The notes under the pieces: generated by a model | Database searches by the model: none | What the model was told of the DNA's origin: nothing | Seen by the model: the letters and a program-made list of their open reading frames with translations, nothing else | Position numbers and translations under genes: made by a program | Shown here: in pieces, positions 8,979 through 16,729 of the stretch | Layout: every line of letters begins with the position of its first letter | Numbering within the stretch: the stretch's first letter is position 1 | DNA from: RGIG3528 sp963649295 | GTDB taxonomy: Bacteria; Bacillota; Clostridia; Lachnospirales; Lachnospiraceae | Assembly: GCA_963649295.1 (NCBI GenBank) | Contig: CAVJHK010000006.1 | Coordinates: 1 to 64,000 of the forward strand | DNA: 64,000 nt | Direction of reading: 5' to 3'

Positions 8979-10285
8979 ATGCTGAAAAGAAAAGCAATGG
9001 CTACTTTAAAAGAATGGATTTTGACAAAAAACAAAAAATGTCTGATTGTAAGCGGGGCCAGACAAACGGGGAAAACGTATGCGATTCGCCAATTTGCAAA
9101 AGAAAATTTTGACGAGCTTGTTGAAATAAATTTTAAAGAAACTCCTTCGGCAAAAGAAATTTTTTTGGGTGATATTACGGTTGATTATATGATTTCGGGG
9201 TTAAGATTTCGTTTTCCCGACAAAAAAATTTTACCGAAGAAAACATTGATTTTTTTGGATGAAATTCAGGAATGCGGTGAAGCGATTACATCACTTAAAT
9301 TCTGGGCCGAAGACAATAATTATGATGTTGTTGCATCGGGGTCGCTTCTCGGAATAGATTATAACCGTGCTTCATCTTATCCTGTCGGATACGTTGATTA
9401 TCTTAAAATGTACGGACTTGATTTTGAAGAATTTCTTTGGGGAATAGGAATTTCGGAAGAATTAATCGAAACATTGAGAAGTTTTTATGTCTTACAAAAA
9501 AAGGTTCCGAATGCGATTCATTTGCAAATGATGAGTTATTTCAGAAGCTATATTGCGATAGGCGGAATGCCGGAGGTTGTTCAGGAATATATAAATACAA
9601 AGGATGTGTAATAGTGGCATCAAAGTTAAAAACGGTTNNNNNNNNNNATCAATATGATATAGCACATTATGCAACGGCGGAAGAAAAGATTAAAGCGGAA
9701 AAATGTTATTTTTCGTTGGCAAAGCAGCTTCTTGACAAAGAAAATCATAAATTTCAATATAAGGAAGTTGAGCAAGGCGGGCGGGCACAAAAGTTTTATT
9801 CGAGTATTGACTGGCTGCTTAGGGCAGACATTGTATATTTGAGCCGCCTTGTGTCAAAAACGGAATTTGATCTTGCCGACTATGCAAGGGAGGATTTTTT
9901 TAGGGCTTACACAACGGACCTGTCACTTTTGATTGCAATGAAAGATTTTTCGTTAAAACAATATATTACAGAAAATACTCTTACGGGAAATTCAAAGGGC
10001 GGGATATATGAATGTGCGATTGCGGATGCACTTTATAAAAAAGGATATCGTCTTTATTTCTATAAAAATGAGAAAACAAAGTGCGAAATCGATATAATCA
10101 TACAAAAAGACGGAGTACCTGTTCCGATAGAGGTAAAAGCAGGAAATACACGTGCAATGTCTTTAAAAAAATTTATGGAAGAGAATAAAAACGTTCCGCT
10201 CGGTTATAAATTTGCCAATGAGAATATCGGAGTCTCTGATGAGAAAATCGTGACTATGCCGTTATATATGGTTATGTTTCTCTGA
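8979..10285 (+). pseudogene. AAA ATPase with DUF4143 (copy 2), frameshifted and containing a scaffold gap
   Basis: The first part (8979-9611) has Walker A SGARQTGKT, Walker B LIFLDEIQE and SGSLLGID. It ends in TAA right after NTKDV. Reading continues one frame over from about 9608 (VASKLKTV) to 10285, with the DUF4143 end EIDIIIQKDG and PIEVKAG intact. One missing or extra base near 9605-9611 explains the break. Ten N at 9638-9647 follow almost immediately, so an assembly error is a real possibility. The start follows AAGAGGTG with good spacing. The overall layout matches copy 1, but the two are clearly diverged. Confidence 0.82.
9638..9647. other. Scaffold gap (10 N)
   Basis: Ten N inside DUF4143 copy 2. 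The same length recurs at four other places, so it is a placeholder rather than a measured length. Confidence 0.95.
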
Positions 10286-10410
10286 CGAAAGCAAATTAAC
10301 TGCACCGAAAATTATAAAAAAATAAAGGCAATCACTGCTTTTGTTGTAAAAATAAAAAAATGTGAAATAATCTGTAAAAAATCTTGACACAATATATATA
10401 TATAATTGTA

Positions 10411-10452
10411 TATACGAAATGCATACGATTCTGCATATCGTATATTTTTTTT
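10411..10452 (+). terminator. Hairpin followed by T tract
   Basis: A 13-bp stem with one mismatch (10411-10423 with 10432-10444) is followed by eight T. It probably ends transcription from the DUF4143 gene. A possible promoter (TTGACA at 10384, weak -10 near 10407) overlaps its left arm. The rest of 10286-10643 is AT-rich and holds only the small frame at 10475. Confidence 0.65.
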
Positions 10453-10474
10453 CTGCATGGGGGTGAGAAAAAGT

Positions 10475-10579
10475 ATGCGTTTTATCATTGGTTTCGAAGA
10501 TGGACGATTTTTTGCTTCAGATATTTTTTTTGACAAAATCAATGTGGTGAGCGCCTTTTTTTTGGAACGTGGCGGATAG
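10475..10579 (+). CDS. Possible 34-residue small protein
   Basis: The ATG at 10475 follows GGGGGTGAG with ideal spacing, in a stretch that has no other gene. The peptide begins MRFIIGFEDGRFF and ends with LERGG. There is no recognisable domain or signal peptide. It lies between a terminator-like hairpin and the zinc-ribbon pair. The strong ribosome site is the only positive evidence. Confidence 0.3.
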   Translation: MRFIIGFEDGRFFASDIFFDKINVVSAFFLERGG

Positions 10580-10643
10580 GAAGAAAAGTCGGGGAATGAG
10601 ACATTTGCAACAATAAATTTTCTCGATTTATGGGAGGTTTGGA

Positions 10644-10982
10644 ATGAAGTATTGTACACATTGCGGAACTGAAATACTCGATGAAGCGGTTATTTGTGTT
10701 AAATGCGGATGCAGAGCGGAGCATGAAAAAGCTGCTCTTGTTCCTGTACAGGAAAATGATACGCTGGATATTATTATAAAAATATTTTTGATTATTGGTT
10801 GTATCTCACAGGGGTGGATGTTGATTCCCTTGGCTTGGTGCATACCTATTACCGTATCAATTTTTCATGCTATGCGCGATAAGCGCCCTATAGGTACCGG
10901 GATAAAGGTTTGTGCGTTGATATTTGTTAATTTGGTTGCAGGAATCTGCTTATTGTGCAAAGCGGATAAAGATAATATTTAA
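10644..10982 (+). CDS. Zinc-ribbon membrane protein
   Basis: 112 residues. The N-terminal zinc ribbon has CTHCG at residues 4-8 and CVKCGC at 18-23, an average spacing for this family. It is followed by about two membrane segments (roughly 42-66 and 85-105). A ribosome site GGGAGG precedes the start. The first 23 residues closely parallel those of the next gene, so the two are probably tandem paralogues. No function is known; the ribbon is expected to face the cytoplasm. Confidence 0.75.
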   Translation: MKYCTHCGTEILDEAVICVKCGCRAEHEKAALVPVQENDTLDIIIKIFLIIGCISQGWMLIPLAWCIPITVSIFHAMRDKRPIGTGIKVCALIFVNLVAGICLLCKADKDNI

Positions 10983-10996
10983 TGGAGGTAAATATT

Positions 10997-11500
10997 GTGA
11001 AGTATTGTTCTAAATGCGGTAATGAAGTTCTTGATGAAGCTGTTGTTTGTCCGAAGTGTGGGTGCAGTATAAATGCTCAGTCTGCCGTTGGCAGTGTTCC
11101 TGTCGGACAGCTTAAAACAAATCGAAGCCTTTTGAAACTTATTCTTTTGTCAGCGATTACTTTCGGCATATACGGATTGGTTGTAATGTCTGCTGTCAGT
11201 ACCGACATTAATACCATAGCCGGTAGGTATGACGGAAAAAAGACTATGCATTATTGCTTGGTTGTATTTATATTTACGGGTTTATCTTTTGGCATCGTTC
11301 CGCTTGTATGGAATCACAGAATTTCTGCAAGAATCGGTAATGAACTGACGCGCAGAAGTATTTCTTATAATTTTAATGCAAGTACATTTTGGTTATGGGG
11401 GATTCTTGGCGCATGCATTTTTGTAGGCCCACTTGTTTATACTCATAAAATGTTAAAAGCAATGAATCTTCTTGCAGAAAATTATAATATTAACGGTTAA
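10997..11500 (+). CDS. Zinc-ribbon protein with DUF4234 membrane domain
   Basis: 167 residues from GTG 10997. I chose this over ATG 10982 because GGAGG (10984-10988) then has correct spacing, and the N-terminus MKYCSKCGNE aligns with MKYCTHCGTE of the previous gene. The upstream ATG overlaps the stop codon of its neighbour and would bury the ribosome site inside the coding region. CSKCG and CPKCGC bind one zinc. The rest, from about residue 40, has the ITFGIYGLV start and three to four membrane segments of DUF4234. Function is unknown. Confidence 0.78.
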   Translation: MKYCSKCGNEVLDEAVVCPKCGCSINAQSAVGSVPVGQLKTNRSLLKLILLSAITFGIYGLVVMSAVSTDINTIAGRYDGKKTMHYCLVVFIFTGLSFGIVPLVWNHRISARIGNELTRRSISYNFNASTFWLWGILGACIFVGPLVYTHKMLKAMNLLAENYNING

Positions 11501-11560
11501 TTTTTTTTCGGATACAAAAAAAGATAAAATCCGGTATTAAGCGGTTACAGAAAATATAAC

Positions 11561-11604
11561 AGCTCAGAAAACGGCTTGCTTGGGACGGTTTCTGAGCTTT
11601 TTTT
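11561..11604 (+). terminator. Intrinsic terminator after the zinc-ribbon pair
   Basis: GCTCAGAAA (11562-11570) pairs with TTTCTGAGC (11589-11597), followed by seven T. Confidence 0.85.
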
Positions 11605-11624
11605 ATACAAAAAGTATTTAAGCA

Positions 11625-11714
11625 AAGTCTAAAATTTTGTTCGCTTAAAACACAAAATTTTGTTCACTTAAAACACAAAATTCCGTTCACGTAGAACTTA
11701 AAATTTTATAAGAT
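11625..11714 (+). repeat. Four tandem ~23-bp repeats upstream of the GS-like gene
   Basis: Units at 11625-11647, 11648-11670, 11671-11693 and a decayed one to 11714 share ACAAAATTTTGTTCACTTA. They end just before the -35 element at 11720, which suits a regulator-binding or spacing role but does not prove it. Confidence 0.85.
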
Positions 11715-11719
11715 AAAAA

Positions 11720-11748
11720 TTGCAATTACGGAGACCTTTTTGTATACT
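11720..11748 (+). promoter_or_regulatory. Promoter of the GS-like/ANTAR operon
   Basis: TTGCAA (11720-11725), 17-bp spacer, TATACT (11743-11748). Transcription would begin near 11755, giving a leader of about 94 nt before the ATG at 11849. Confidence 0.6.
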
Positions 11749-11754
11749 TCTTTT

Positions 11755-11848
11755 CAGTTGACAAATGCGTCTTAAACAAACTGCGAATGCATTTTTTGAG
11801 TCGCATTTAACCCTATGCGAAGGAATATCTGAATTTAAAGGAGAAAAA
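11755..11848 (+). promoter_or_regulatory. Leader with mutually exclusive hairpins before the GS-like gene
   Basis: The segment TCGCAT (near 11800) can pair with three different partners: AATGCG upstream near 11764, TGCGA near 11780, and ATGCGA downstream near 11817. Only one pairing can form at a time. This is the kind of switch expected of a controlled leader, but no canonical ANTAR hexaloop pair (A at position 1, G at 4) is evident and no T tract follows. Confidence 0.3.
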
Positions 11849-13066
11849 ATGAACACGAGAAATGACATTTTACGGCTTATCGAGGATGAGGACGTTGAAT
11901 TTATACGTCTTCAGTTTACCGACATATGGGGGAATTTAAAGAATATAGCCGTTACGCCTGGCGAAATGATAAGGGCTATCGACAACAAATTCCCGATTGA
12001 TTCTTCGGCACTTTTTGACAAAAAAACAAAATCCGATACGGAAATGTTTCTTGAACCGGATCTCGATTCGTTTGTCATTCTTCCCTGGAGGCCGCAGCAG
12101 GGAAAAGTGGGCAAAATGACCTGCGATGTGCGGGATTCGGCCGGAAATTATGTTAAAATTTCGCCGCGTGCGATTTTAAAAGGTGTTATTGATGACGCGT
12201 TTAATCTCGGGTACAGCTTTAAGGTAAATCCCGAGTGCGAATTCTTTCTTTTTAATACCGACGAAAACGGAATGCCTACCGTAAATTCGCCTGAAAAAGC
12301 GGGATATCTTGATGTGGGACCTGTTGATTTCGGTGAAAACTGCAGACGCGACATGGTTTTGAACCTGGAGGATATGGGATTTGAAATAGAATCCTCTTAT
12401 CACGAAAACGCTCCCGCACAGCATGAGATAGATTTTGGCGCGGAAGAGCCCTTAAAATGCGCCGACGATATAATGACGTTTCGTTTTGCCGTACGTTCGA
12501 TAGCAAAGCGTTTCGGGCTTTATGCGACATTTCTTCCGAAGCCGAAGACTTGGGCGGCGGGCTCGGGAATGAACTTAAATTTTATGGTATATAAGGACGG
12601 AAAAAACATTTTTTCGGAAGGAGACGAAGGAAAATATTTCTTATCCGGAATTATTAATCATGCGCCCGGAATGTGTGCCGTTACAAATCCTATTGTGAAT
12701 TCATATAAAAGAATTATCGGAAATTTTAAAGGAAACGAAAGCCTTGCGGTAATCCGTGAAAATTTCGGAGAAACGAGGCTTAAGGTGAAATTCCCCGATT
12801 CCGCATCAAATCCTTATCTTGTGATTGCGCTTCTGATAAAAGCGGGACTTGACGGAATCAAAAATAAAACGATTGTAAAAGAAAACGCGGAACTTCCGCA
12901 GAATCTCGACAATGCCTTAAAAAGTATGGAAGGCGATAAGCTTGCCATAGAAACACTTGGCGAAGAGTTCACAAAAAATTATATATATTCCAAGAAAATC
13001 GAATGGACGGAATATATGACAGAGGTGTCCGACTGGGAAATCGAAAAGTACCTTATTAAGATGTAG
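11849..13066 (+). CDS. Glutamine synthetase homologue with degraded active site
   Basis: 405 residues from ATG 11849 (AAAGGAG before it), against about 440 in normal type I enzymes. Overall similarity to clostridial GlnA is high along the whole length. The n1-side glutamates remain: E129 and E131 (PECEF), E186 (YHE) and E193 (QHEIDF). Other catalytic positions are changed: GSGMHxH reads GSGMNLN (N242, N244), so the n2-metal histidine is gone. RIEVR reads RLKVK (K312, K314), removing the n2 glutamate and a phosphate arginine. The flap segment PGYEAP with its glutamate is deleted between R288 and N296, and NRS reads NES. The D-G-S-S latch is also altered. It is unlikely to make glutamine. An ANTAR RNA-binding regulator gene follows 8 nt later, so a sensing role is plausible. 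Confidence 0.9.
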   Translation: MNTRNDILRLIEDEDVEFIRLQFTDIWGNLKNIAVTPGEMIRAIDNKFPIDSSALFDKKTKSDTEMFLEPDLDSFVILPWRPQQGKVGKMTCDVRDSAGNYVKISPRAILKGVIDDAFNLGYSFKVNPECEFFLFNTDENGMPTVNSPEKAGYLDVGPVDFGENCRRDMVLNLEDMGFEIESSYHENAPAQHEIDFGAEEPLKCADDIMTFRFAVRSIAKRFGLYATFLPKPKTWAAGSGMNLNFMVYKDGKNIFSEGDEGKYFLSGIINHAPGMCAVTNPIVNSYKRIIGNFKGNESLAVIRENFGETRLKVKFPDSASNPYLVIALLIKAGLDGIKNKTIVKENAELPQNLDNALKSMEGDKLAIETLGEEFTKNYIYSKKIEWTEYMTEVSDWEIEKYLIKM

Positions 13067-13074
13067 GAGGCCGT

Positions 13075-13620
13075 ATGGGAAGCATTTTGATTGCTATGCC
13101 CAAATATGTTGACTCGGAACATATTAAAGAGCTTCTTGCAAGCCGCGGCAGAATAAGTGACTTTGAGATTTGCCGTACGGCGTCCGAAGTATTGCAAATC
13201 TCAAATGCGAGAGATTACGGAGTCGTAATTTGCACAAAGGACTTTAAGGATATGAGTGCGGCGGAGCTTGCGGAATATTTGCCGGAATATTTTGGGATGA
13301 TAATCTTAACAAAGGATCCGGCGCTTGATTTATATTCCGAAAAGACGATGAAGCTTATGATGCCGTTTAAACCTATGGAGCTTGTTTCGACGGTTGAGAT
13401 GCTGAATATGCAATTTGCGCGCCAAATAAAGAAATCCTCCGCTATCCCCGGACACAGAAATATATTGCGTGAAAAAGCAATAAGTGAGGCAAAAGCCGTG
13501 CTTATGGACAGAAACGGAATGACCGAGCCCGAGGCTTACAGATATATTCAAAAGTGCAGTATGGATACGGGACGCAGCATGGCAGAATCGGCTCAGATGA
13601 TTTTGATACTTAATGAATAA
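13075..13620 (+). CDS. ANTAR-domain RNA-binding antiterminator
   Basis: 181 residues. The N-terminal ~120 residues form a receiver-like domain without a clear phospho-acceptor aspartate (the strand reads VVICTKDF), though a K-P pair (MPFKPMEL) remains. The C-terminal ANTAR domain runs from about 127: AKAVLMDRNGMTEPEAYRY, then GRSMAESAQMIL, matching the three-helix consensus. ANTAR proteins bind paired hexaloop hairpins in leader RNA and prevent termination. The gene starts 8 nt after the GS-like gene, with AGGAGG overlapping its stop. In some clostridia a similar regulator follows glnA, which fits nitrogen control. How this one is activated without a phospho-acceptor is open; the GS-like neighbour is a candidate partner. 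Confidence 0.88.
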   Translation: MGSILIAMPKYVDSEHIKELLASRGRISDFEICRTASEVLQISNARDYGVVICTKDFKDMSAAELAEYLPEYFGMIILTKDPALDLYSEKTMKLMMPFKPMELVSTVEMLNMQFARQIKKSSAIPGHRNILREKAISEAKAVLMDRNGMTEPEAYRYIQKCSMDTGRSMAESAQMILILNE

Positions 13621-13666
13621 GAGATAATTTTGAAAATTGAATTTGCAAAAAAACAATAAATATAAA

Positions 13667-13694
13667 AAACGGGGCAAAATGCCTTGTTTTTTTT
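13667..13694 (+). terminator. Intrinsic terminator of the GS-like/ANTAR operon
   Basis: AAACGGGGCA (13667-13676) pairs with TGCCTTGTTT (13680-13689) through two G-U pairs, followed by T. The remaining stretch to 13920 is AT-rich leader with no recognised element. Confidence 0.7.
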
Positions 13695-13920
13695 AACGGG
13701 GCAAAAAATTCTGTTATGATAAAAAATAAAAAATTTTGAAAGTATGATTGCTGAGCCTGATCTTACAGGTTTGTAAAAATACCGCCTATAATCATTTCCT
13801 TTTTTTGATTGTAAGTTTTGATTTTGAGTGATATATTTATTTGTGCGGGCAGAATTGCATAAGGTGTTTATGTTTATGCTTTTTGCACTTTGCAAACAAA
13901 TTTTAAGGAGGAACTTTTAT

Positions 13921-15072
13921 ATGGCAAACAGAGTTGTACTTAACACGGTTTCTTATCACGGAAAGGGTGCGATTGGGGAAATCGCGGGCATTGCAGAGAG
14001 AGAAGGCTTTAAGAAGGTTTTTGTATGTTCGGACGCAGACCTTGTTAAATTTGGAGTAACAAAGAAGGTTACGGATTTGCTTGACGCGGCAAAGATTTCT
14101 TATGTGCTTTATTCGGACATCAAGCCCAATCCCACAATCGAGAATGTTCAAAACGGCGTAAAGGCTTTTAAGGACGCAAATGCCGATTCAATTATTACAA
14201 TCGGCGGCGGTTCTTCGATGGATACCGCAAAGGCAATAGGAATTATTATCACAAATCCGGAATTTGCCGATGTTCGTTCACTTGAAGGAGTTGCTCCCAC
14301 AAAGAATCATGCGGTTAAGACGATTGCCGTTCCCACAACCGCAGGTACGGCAGCGGAAGTTACAATAAATTATGTTATTACGGATGTAGAAAAGGTAAGA
14401 AAATTTGTATGTGTTGACGAACATGATATTCCCGCATATGCAATTATCGATCCCGATATGATGTCGTCGATGCCCAAAGGACTTACGGCTTCAACGGGTA
14501 TGGATGCTCTTACGCATGCAATCGAAGGATATACAACGCGCGCAGCCTGGGAGCTTACGGATATGTTCCACTATGAAGCAATCAAGCTTATTTCAGAAAA
14601 TCTTCGTGCGGCAGTAGCAAACGATCCTAAGGGACGTGAAGGAATGGCACTTGGTCAGTATATTGCCGGAATGGGATTCTCGAATGTCGGTCTCGGAATC
14701 GACCATGCGATGGCACATACGCTTTCGGCTCATTATGACACGCCTCACGGTGTCGCATGCGCAATGTTCCTTCCTATTTCCATGGAATTCAACAAGGAAT
14801 ATACGGGCGAGAGACTTCGTGAAGTTGCAAGAGCCATGGGTGTTAAGGGCGTAGACGATATGTCGCAGGATGAATACAGACAGGCTGCAATCGATGCCGT
14901 TAAGAAGCTTTCAAAGGATGTCGGAATTCCGGAAACTCTTGACAAGATCAAGGAAGAAGAACTTGACTGCCTTGCTACGGACGCATTAAACGATGCATGT
15001 TATCCCGGCAATCCCCGCCCCGCAACAAAGGAACAGGTAATAGAAATGTTCCGTATGCTGATGGTAAAATAA
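13921..15072 (+). CDS. fucO: Lactaldehyde reductase, iron-containing alcohol dehydrogenase
   Basis: 383 residues, the length of FucO. The start ATG 13921 follows AAGGAGGAA; an earlier in-frame start would add residues not found in the family. The nucleotide loop IGGGSSMDTAKAIG lies near residue 97. The iron-binding histidines fall in AIEGYTT (aspartate and first histidine region), GIDHAMAHTLSAHYDTPHG (about 260-280). The C-terminal GNPRPATKEQVIEMF is characteristic of FucO. It reduces L-lactaldehyde to 1,2-propanediol using NADH during anaerobic use of fucose or rhamnose. It is monocistronic, with its own terminator. A general alcohol dehydrogenase role cannot be excluded. Confidence 0.9.
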   Translation: MANRVVLNTVSYHGKGAIGEIAGIAEREGFKKVFVCSDADLVKFGVTKKVTDLLDAAKISYVLYSDIKPNPTIENVQNGVKAFKDANADSIITIGGGSSMDTAKAIGIIITNPEFADVRSLEGVAPTKNHAVKTIAVPTTAGTAAEVTINYVITDVEKVRKFVCVDEHDIPAYAIIDPDMMSSMPKGLTASTGMDALTHAIEGYTTRAAWELTDMFHYEAIKLISENLRAAVANDPKGREGMALGQYIAGMGFSNVGLGIDHAMAHTLSAHYDTPHGVACAMFLPISMEFNKEYTGERLREVARAMGVKGVDDMSQDEYRQAAIDAVKKLSKDVGIPETLDKIKEEELDCLATDALNDACYPGNPRPATKEQVIEMFRMLMVK

Positions 15073-15108
15073 GGGAAAACATAAACAATCAGAACAAAAT
15101 TTAAAATT

Positions 15109-15155
15109 AAAATTCCGTTATACCTGCAGCTTTTGAGGTTAGCGGAATTTTTTTG
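15109..15155 (+). terminator. Intrinsic terminator after fucO
   Basis: AAAATTCCG pairs with CGGAATTTT across an internal imperfect stem (TTATACCT with AGGTTAG), followed by T. Confidence 0.8.
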
Positions 15156-15168
15156 TTCAAAATTTTTG

Positions 15169-15220
15169 TTGACAAGTTTCATAAATTGATATATATTCCT
15201 AATTGATAATAAATATCAAT
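15169..15220 (+). promoter_or_regulatory. Promoter and Fur/PerR-type operator
   Basis: TTGACA (15169-15174), 17-bp spacer, TATATT (15192-15197). A perfect inverted repeat, ATTGATA and TATCAAT with five bases between (15202-15220), covers the expected transcription start. It has the size and AT-rich character of PerR/Fur boxes, so the regulator gene behind it is probably self-controlled. Confidence 0.7.
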
Positions 15221-15234
15221 AAGAAGTGAGACAT

Positions 15235-15612
15235 ATGACCAGAAACACAATTCAAAAAAAACTTGTCAAAGATGCCGTTTTTGAGCTTAAAAGCCATGTT
15301 ACGGCGGAAGAAGTATATGAGCACATAAAAATTAAATATCCGTCAATCGGCAAAGGTACGGTATACAGGGATTTGAATTCGCTTGTGGATTCCGGTGAAA
15401 TCAGGCGCGTTGAAGTGCCTGGCGGTGCGGAACATTTTGATTTTACATTGAGTCCCCATTATCATGTTCTTTGCGTGAAATGCGGGAATGTATCCGATGT
15501 TGATATGGATGTGCTCACAAACCTTGAATATAAAATCAAAGACACGCACGGAATGACTTTCTTAAGCTATGATATTTTGTTTAAGGGAATTTGCAAAAAT
15601 TGTAAAATATGA
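15235..15612 (+). CDS. Fur-family regulator, PerR-like
   Basis: 125 residues from ATG 15235 (GAAGTGAG before it; an in-frame GTG at 15226 lies inside that site). The winged-helix half has PSIGKGTVYRDLNSL, the family's recognition helix. The C-terminal half has HYHVLCVKCG and CKNCK, which give the two-cysteine-pair structural zinc site, and further His/Asp residues for the regulatory metal. The rubrerythrin gene lies 136 nt downstream on the same strand, so peroxide control (PerR) is more likely than iron (Fur). The operator over its own promoter suggests autoregulation. Confidence 0.88.
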   Translation: MTRNTIQKKLVKDAVFELKSHVTAEEVYEHIKIKYPSIGKGTVYRDLNSLVDSGEIRRVEVPGGAEHFDFTLSPHYHVLCVKCGNVSDVDMDVLTNLEYKIKDTHGMTFLSYDILFKGICKNCKI

Positions 15613-15748
15613 TACAGGGTGAGCGGTAAAAACATGAATAAAGAGCTGTTTTCCGAAAAAAATACGGGAGTTTTATGCGTGGCGCGTGATTTTACGGCAA
15701 TCCGTGTATCAAAAATAACATCATATAATAAAAAAGGAGACCAAAATT

Positions 15749-16291
15749 ATGGCAGCAAACAAGTACCAAGGAACAGAAACGGAAAAGAACCTTCAGGCGG
15801 CATTTGCCGGCGAATCACAGGCTCGCAACAAATATACATATTTTGCGTCGGTTGCAAAAAAGGAAGGTTACGAGCAAATGGCGGCATTGTTTTTGAAAAC
15901 AGCCGACAACGAAAAAGAGCATGCAAAGATGTGGTTTAAGGAGCTCGCAGGTATCGGAGACACAAAAGAAAATCTGAAAGCGGCGGCAGAGGGTGAAAAT
16001 TATGAATGGACGGATATGTATGAGAATTTTGCGATAACCGCAGAAAAAGAAGGCTTTAAGGCGCTTGCCGCAAAGTTTCGTGCGGTAGGTGCAATAGAAA
16101 AGCAACATGAGGAAAGATATCGCGCTTTGCTCAACAATATAGAAACTGCGTCGGTATTTGAAAAAAGTGAAGTAAAGGTGTGGGAATGCCGCAACTGCGG
16201 ACATATCGTTGTGGGAACAAGCGCGCCTAACGCGTGCCCCGTATGCGCACATCCGCAAAGCTTTTTTGAAATAAGCGAAAAGAATTATTGA
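15749..16291 (+). CDS. rbr: Rubrerythrin
   Basis: 180 residues, normal length. The diiron four-helix domain has ESQARNKY, ENEKEHAKM and KQHEERY-type glutamate/histidine ligands. A C-terminal rubredoxin domain has CRNCGH and CPVCAHPQ. It reduces hydrogen peroxide to water in the cytoplasm of anaerobes, drawing electrons from NADH via rubredoxin or ferredoxin. The ribosome site AAAGGAG precedes ATG 15749. The upstream Fur-like gene is its probable regulator. Its stop overlaps the convergent atpC stop by 7 bp, so there is no room for a terminator between them. Confidence 0.97.
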   Translation: MAANKYQGTETEKNLQAAFAGESQARNKYTYFASVAKKEGYEQMAALFLKTADNEKEHAKMWFKELAGIGDTKENLKAAAEGENYEWTDMYENFAITAEKEGFKALAAKFRAVGAIEKQHEERYRALLNNIETASVFEKSEVKVWECRNCGHIVVGTSAPNACPVCAHPQSFFEISEKNY

Positions 16292-16704
16292 TCATATTCA
16301 TCATAATCGCTTTTGATCTTCAGACGGTTTAAGGCTCGCATAAGATGAGCTTTTGCGGCAATATAGTCCGTCCCGCTTTGCTTTTGCATTATTTCCTCGC
16401 GCGCTGTGTCAAGTGCACGCAGCGCGCGGTTTTTGTCTATTTCTTCGGGAGTTTCGATTGATTCCACAAGCAAAAGTACCGAATTTTTTTCGACCTTAAC
16501 AATGCCGCCGGAAACAGCGGCTTTTTTTTGTGCTTCTCCGGGAAGCGTATATTTGATTGCACCGGGAACAACAGCGCTTAAAATATTCATGTGATTTGCC
16601 TGTATTCCGTATTGGCCGAGTACAGTCGGCACAATTATCGATTCGCACGGACCCTCATAAAACACACGGTCGGCTGCGAGTATATGTACATCAAAAACGT
16701 TCAT
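16285..16704 (-). CDS. atpC: ATP synthase epsilon subunit
   Basis: 139 residues. N-terminal beta-sandwich begins FDVHILAADRVFYEG and includes GQYGIQANHMNI; the C-terminal helical hairpin includes EEIDKNRALRALDTAREEI. Part of the central stalk with gamma, and inhibitor of ATP hydrolysis in many bacteria. It is the last gene of the atp operon, 25 bp after atpD. Its 3' end overlaps the rubrerythrin gene by 7 bp. Confidence 0.95.
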   Translation of the reverse strand: MNVFDVHILAADRVFYEGPCESIIVPTVLGQYGIQANHMNILSAVVPGAIKYTLPGEAQKKAAVSGGIVKVEKNSVLLLVESIETPEEIDKNRALRALDTAREEIMQKQSGTDYIAAKAHLMRALNRLKIKSDYDEYDQ

Positions 16705-16729
16705 AAAATAAAATCCCCGAATGTATTTT

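Noticed and set aside
10982..10996. ATG 10982 as start of the second zinc-ribbon protein
   Set aside because: It lies before GGAGG, and the paralogue's N-terminus matches from GTG 10997.
15619..15939. 106-residue frame before and across rubrerythrin
   Set aside because: Most of it lies in a shifted frame over the clear rubrerythrin gene and no motif is seen.
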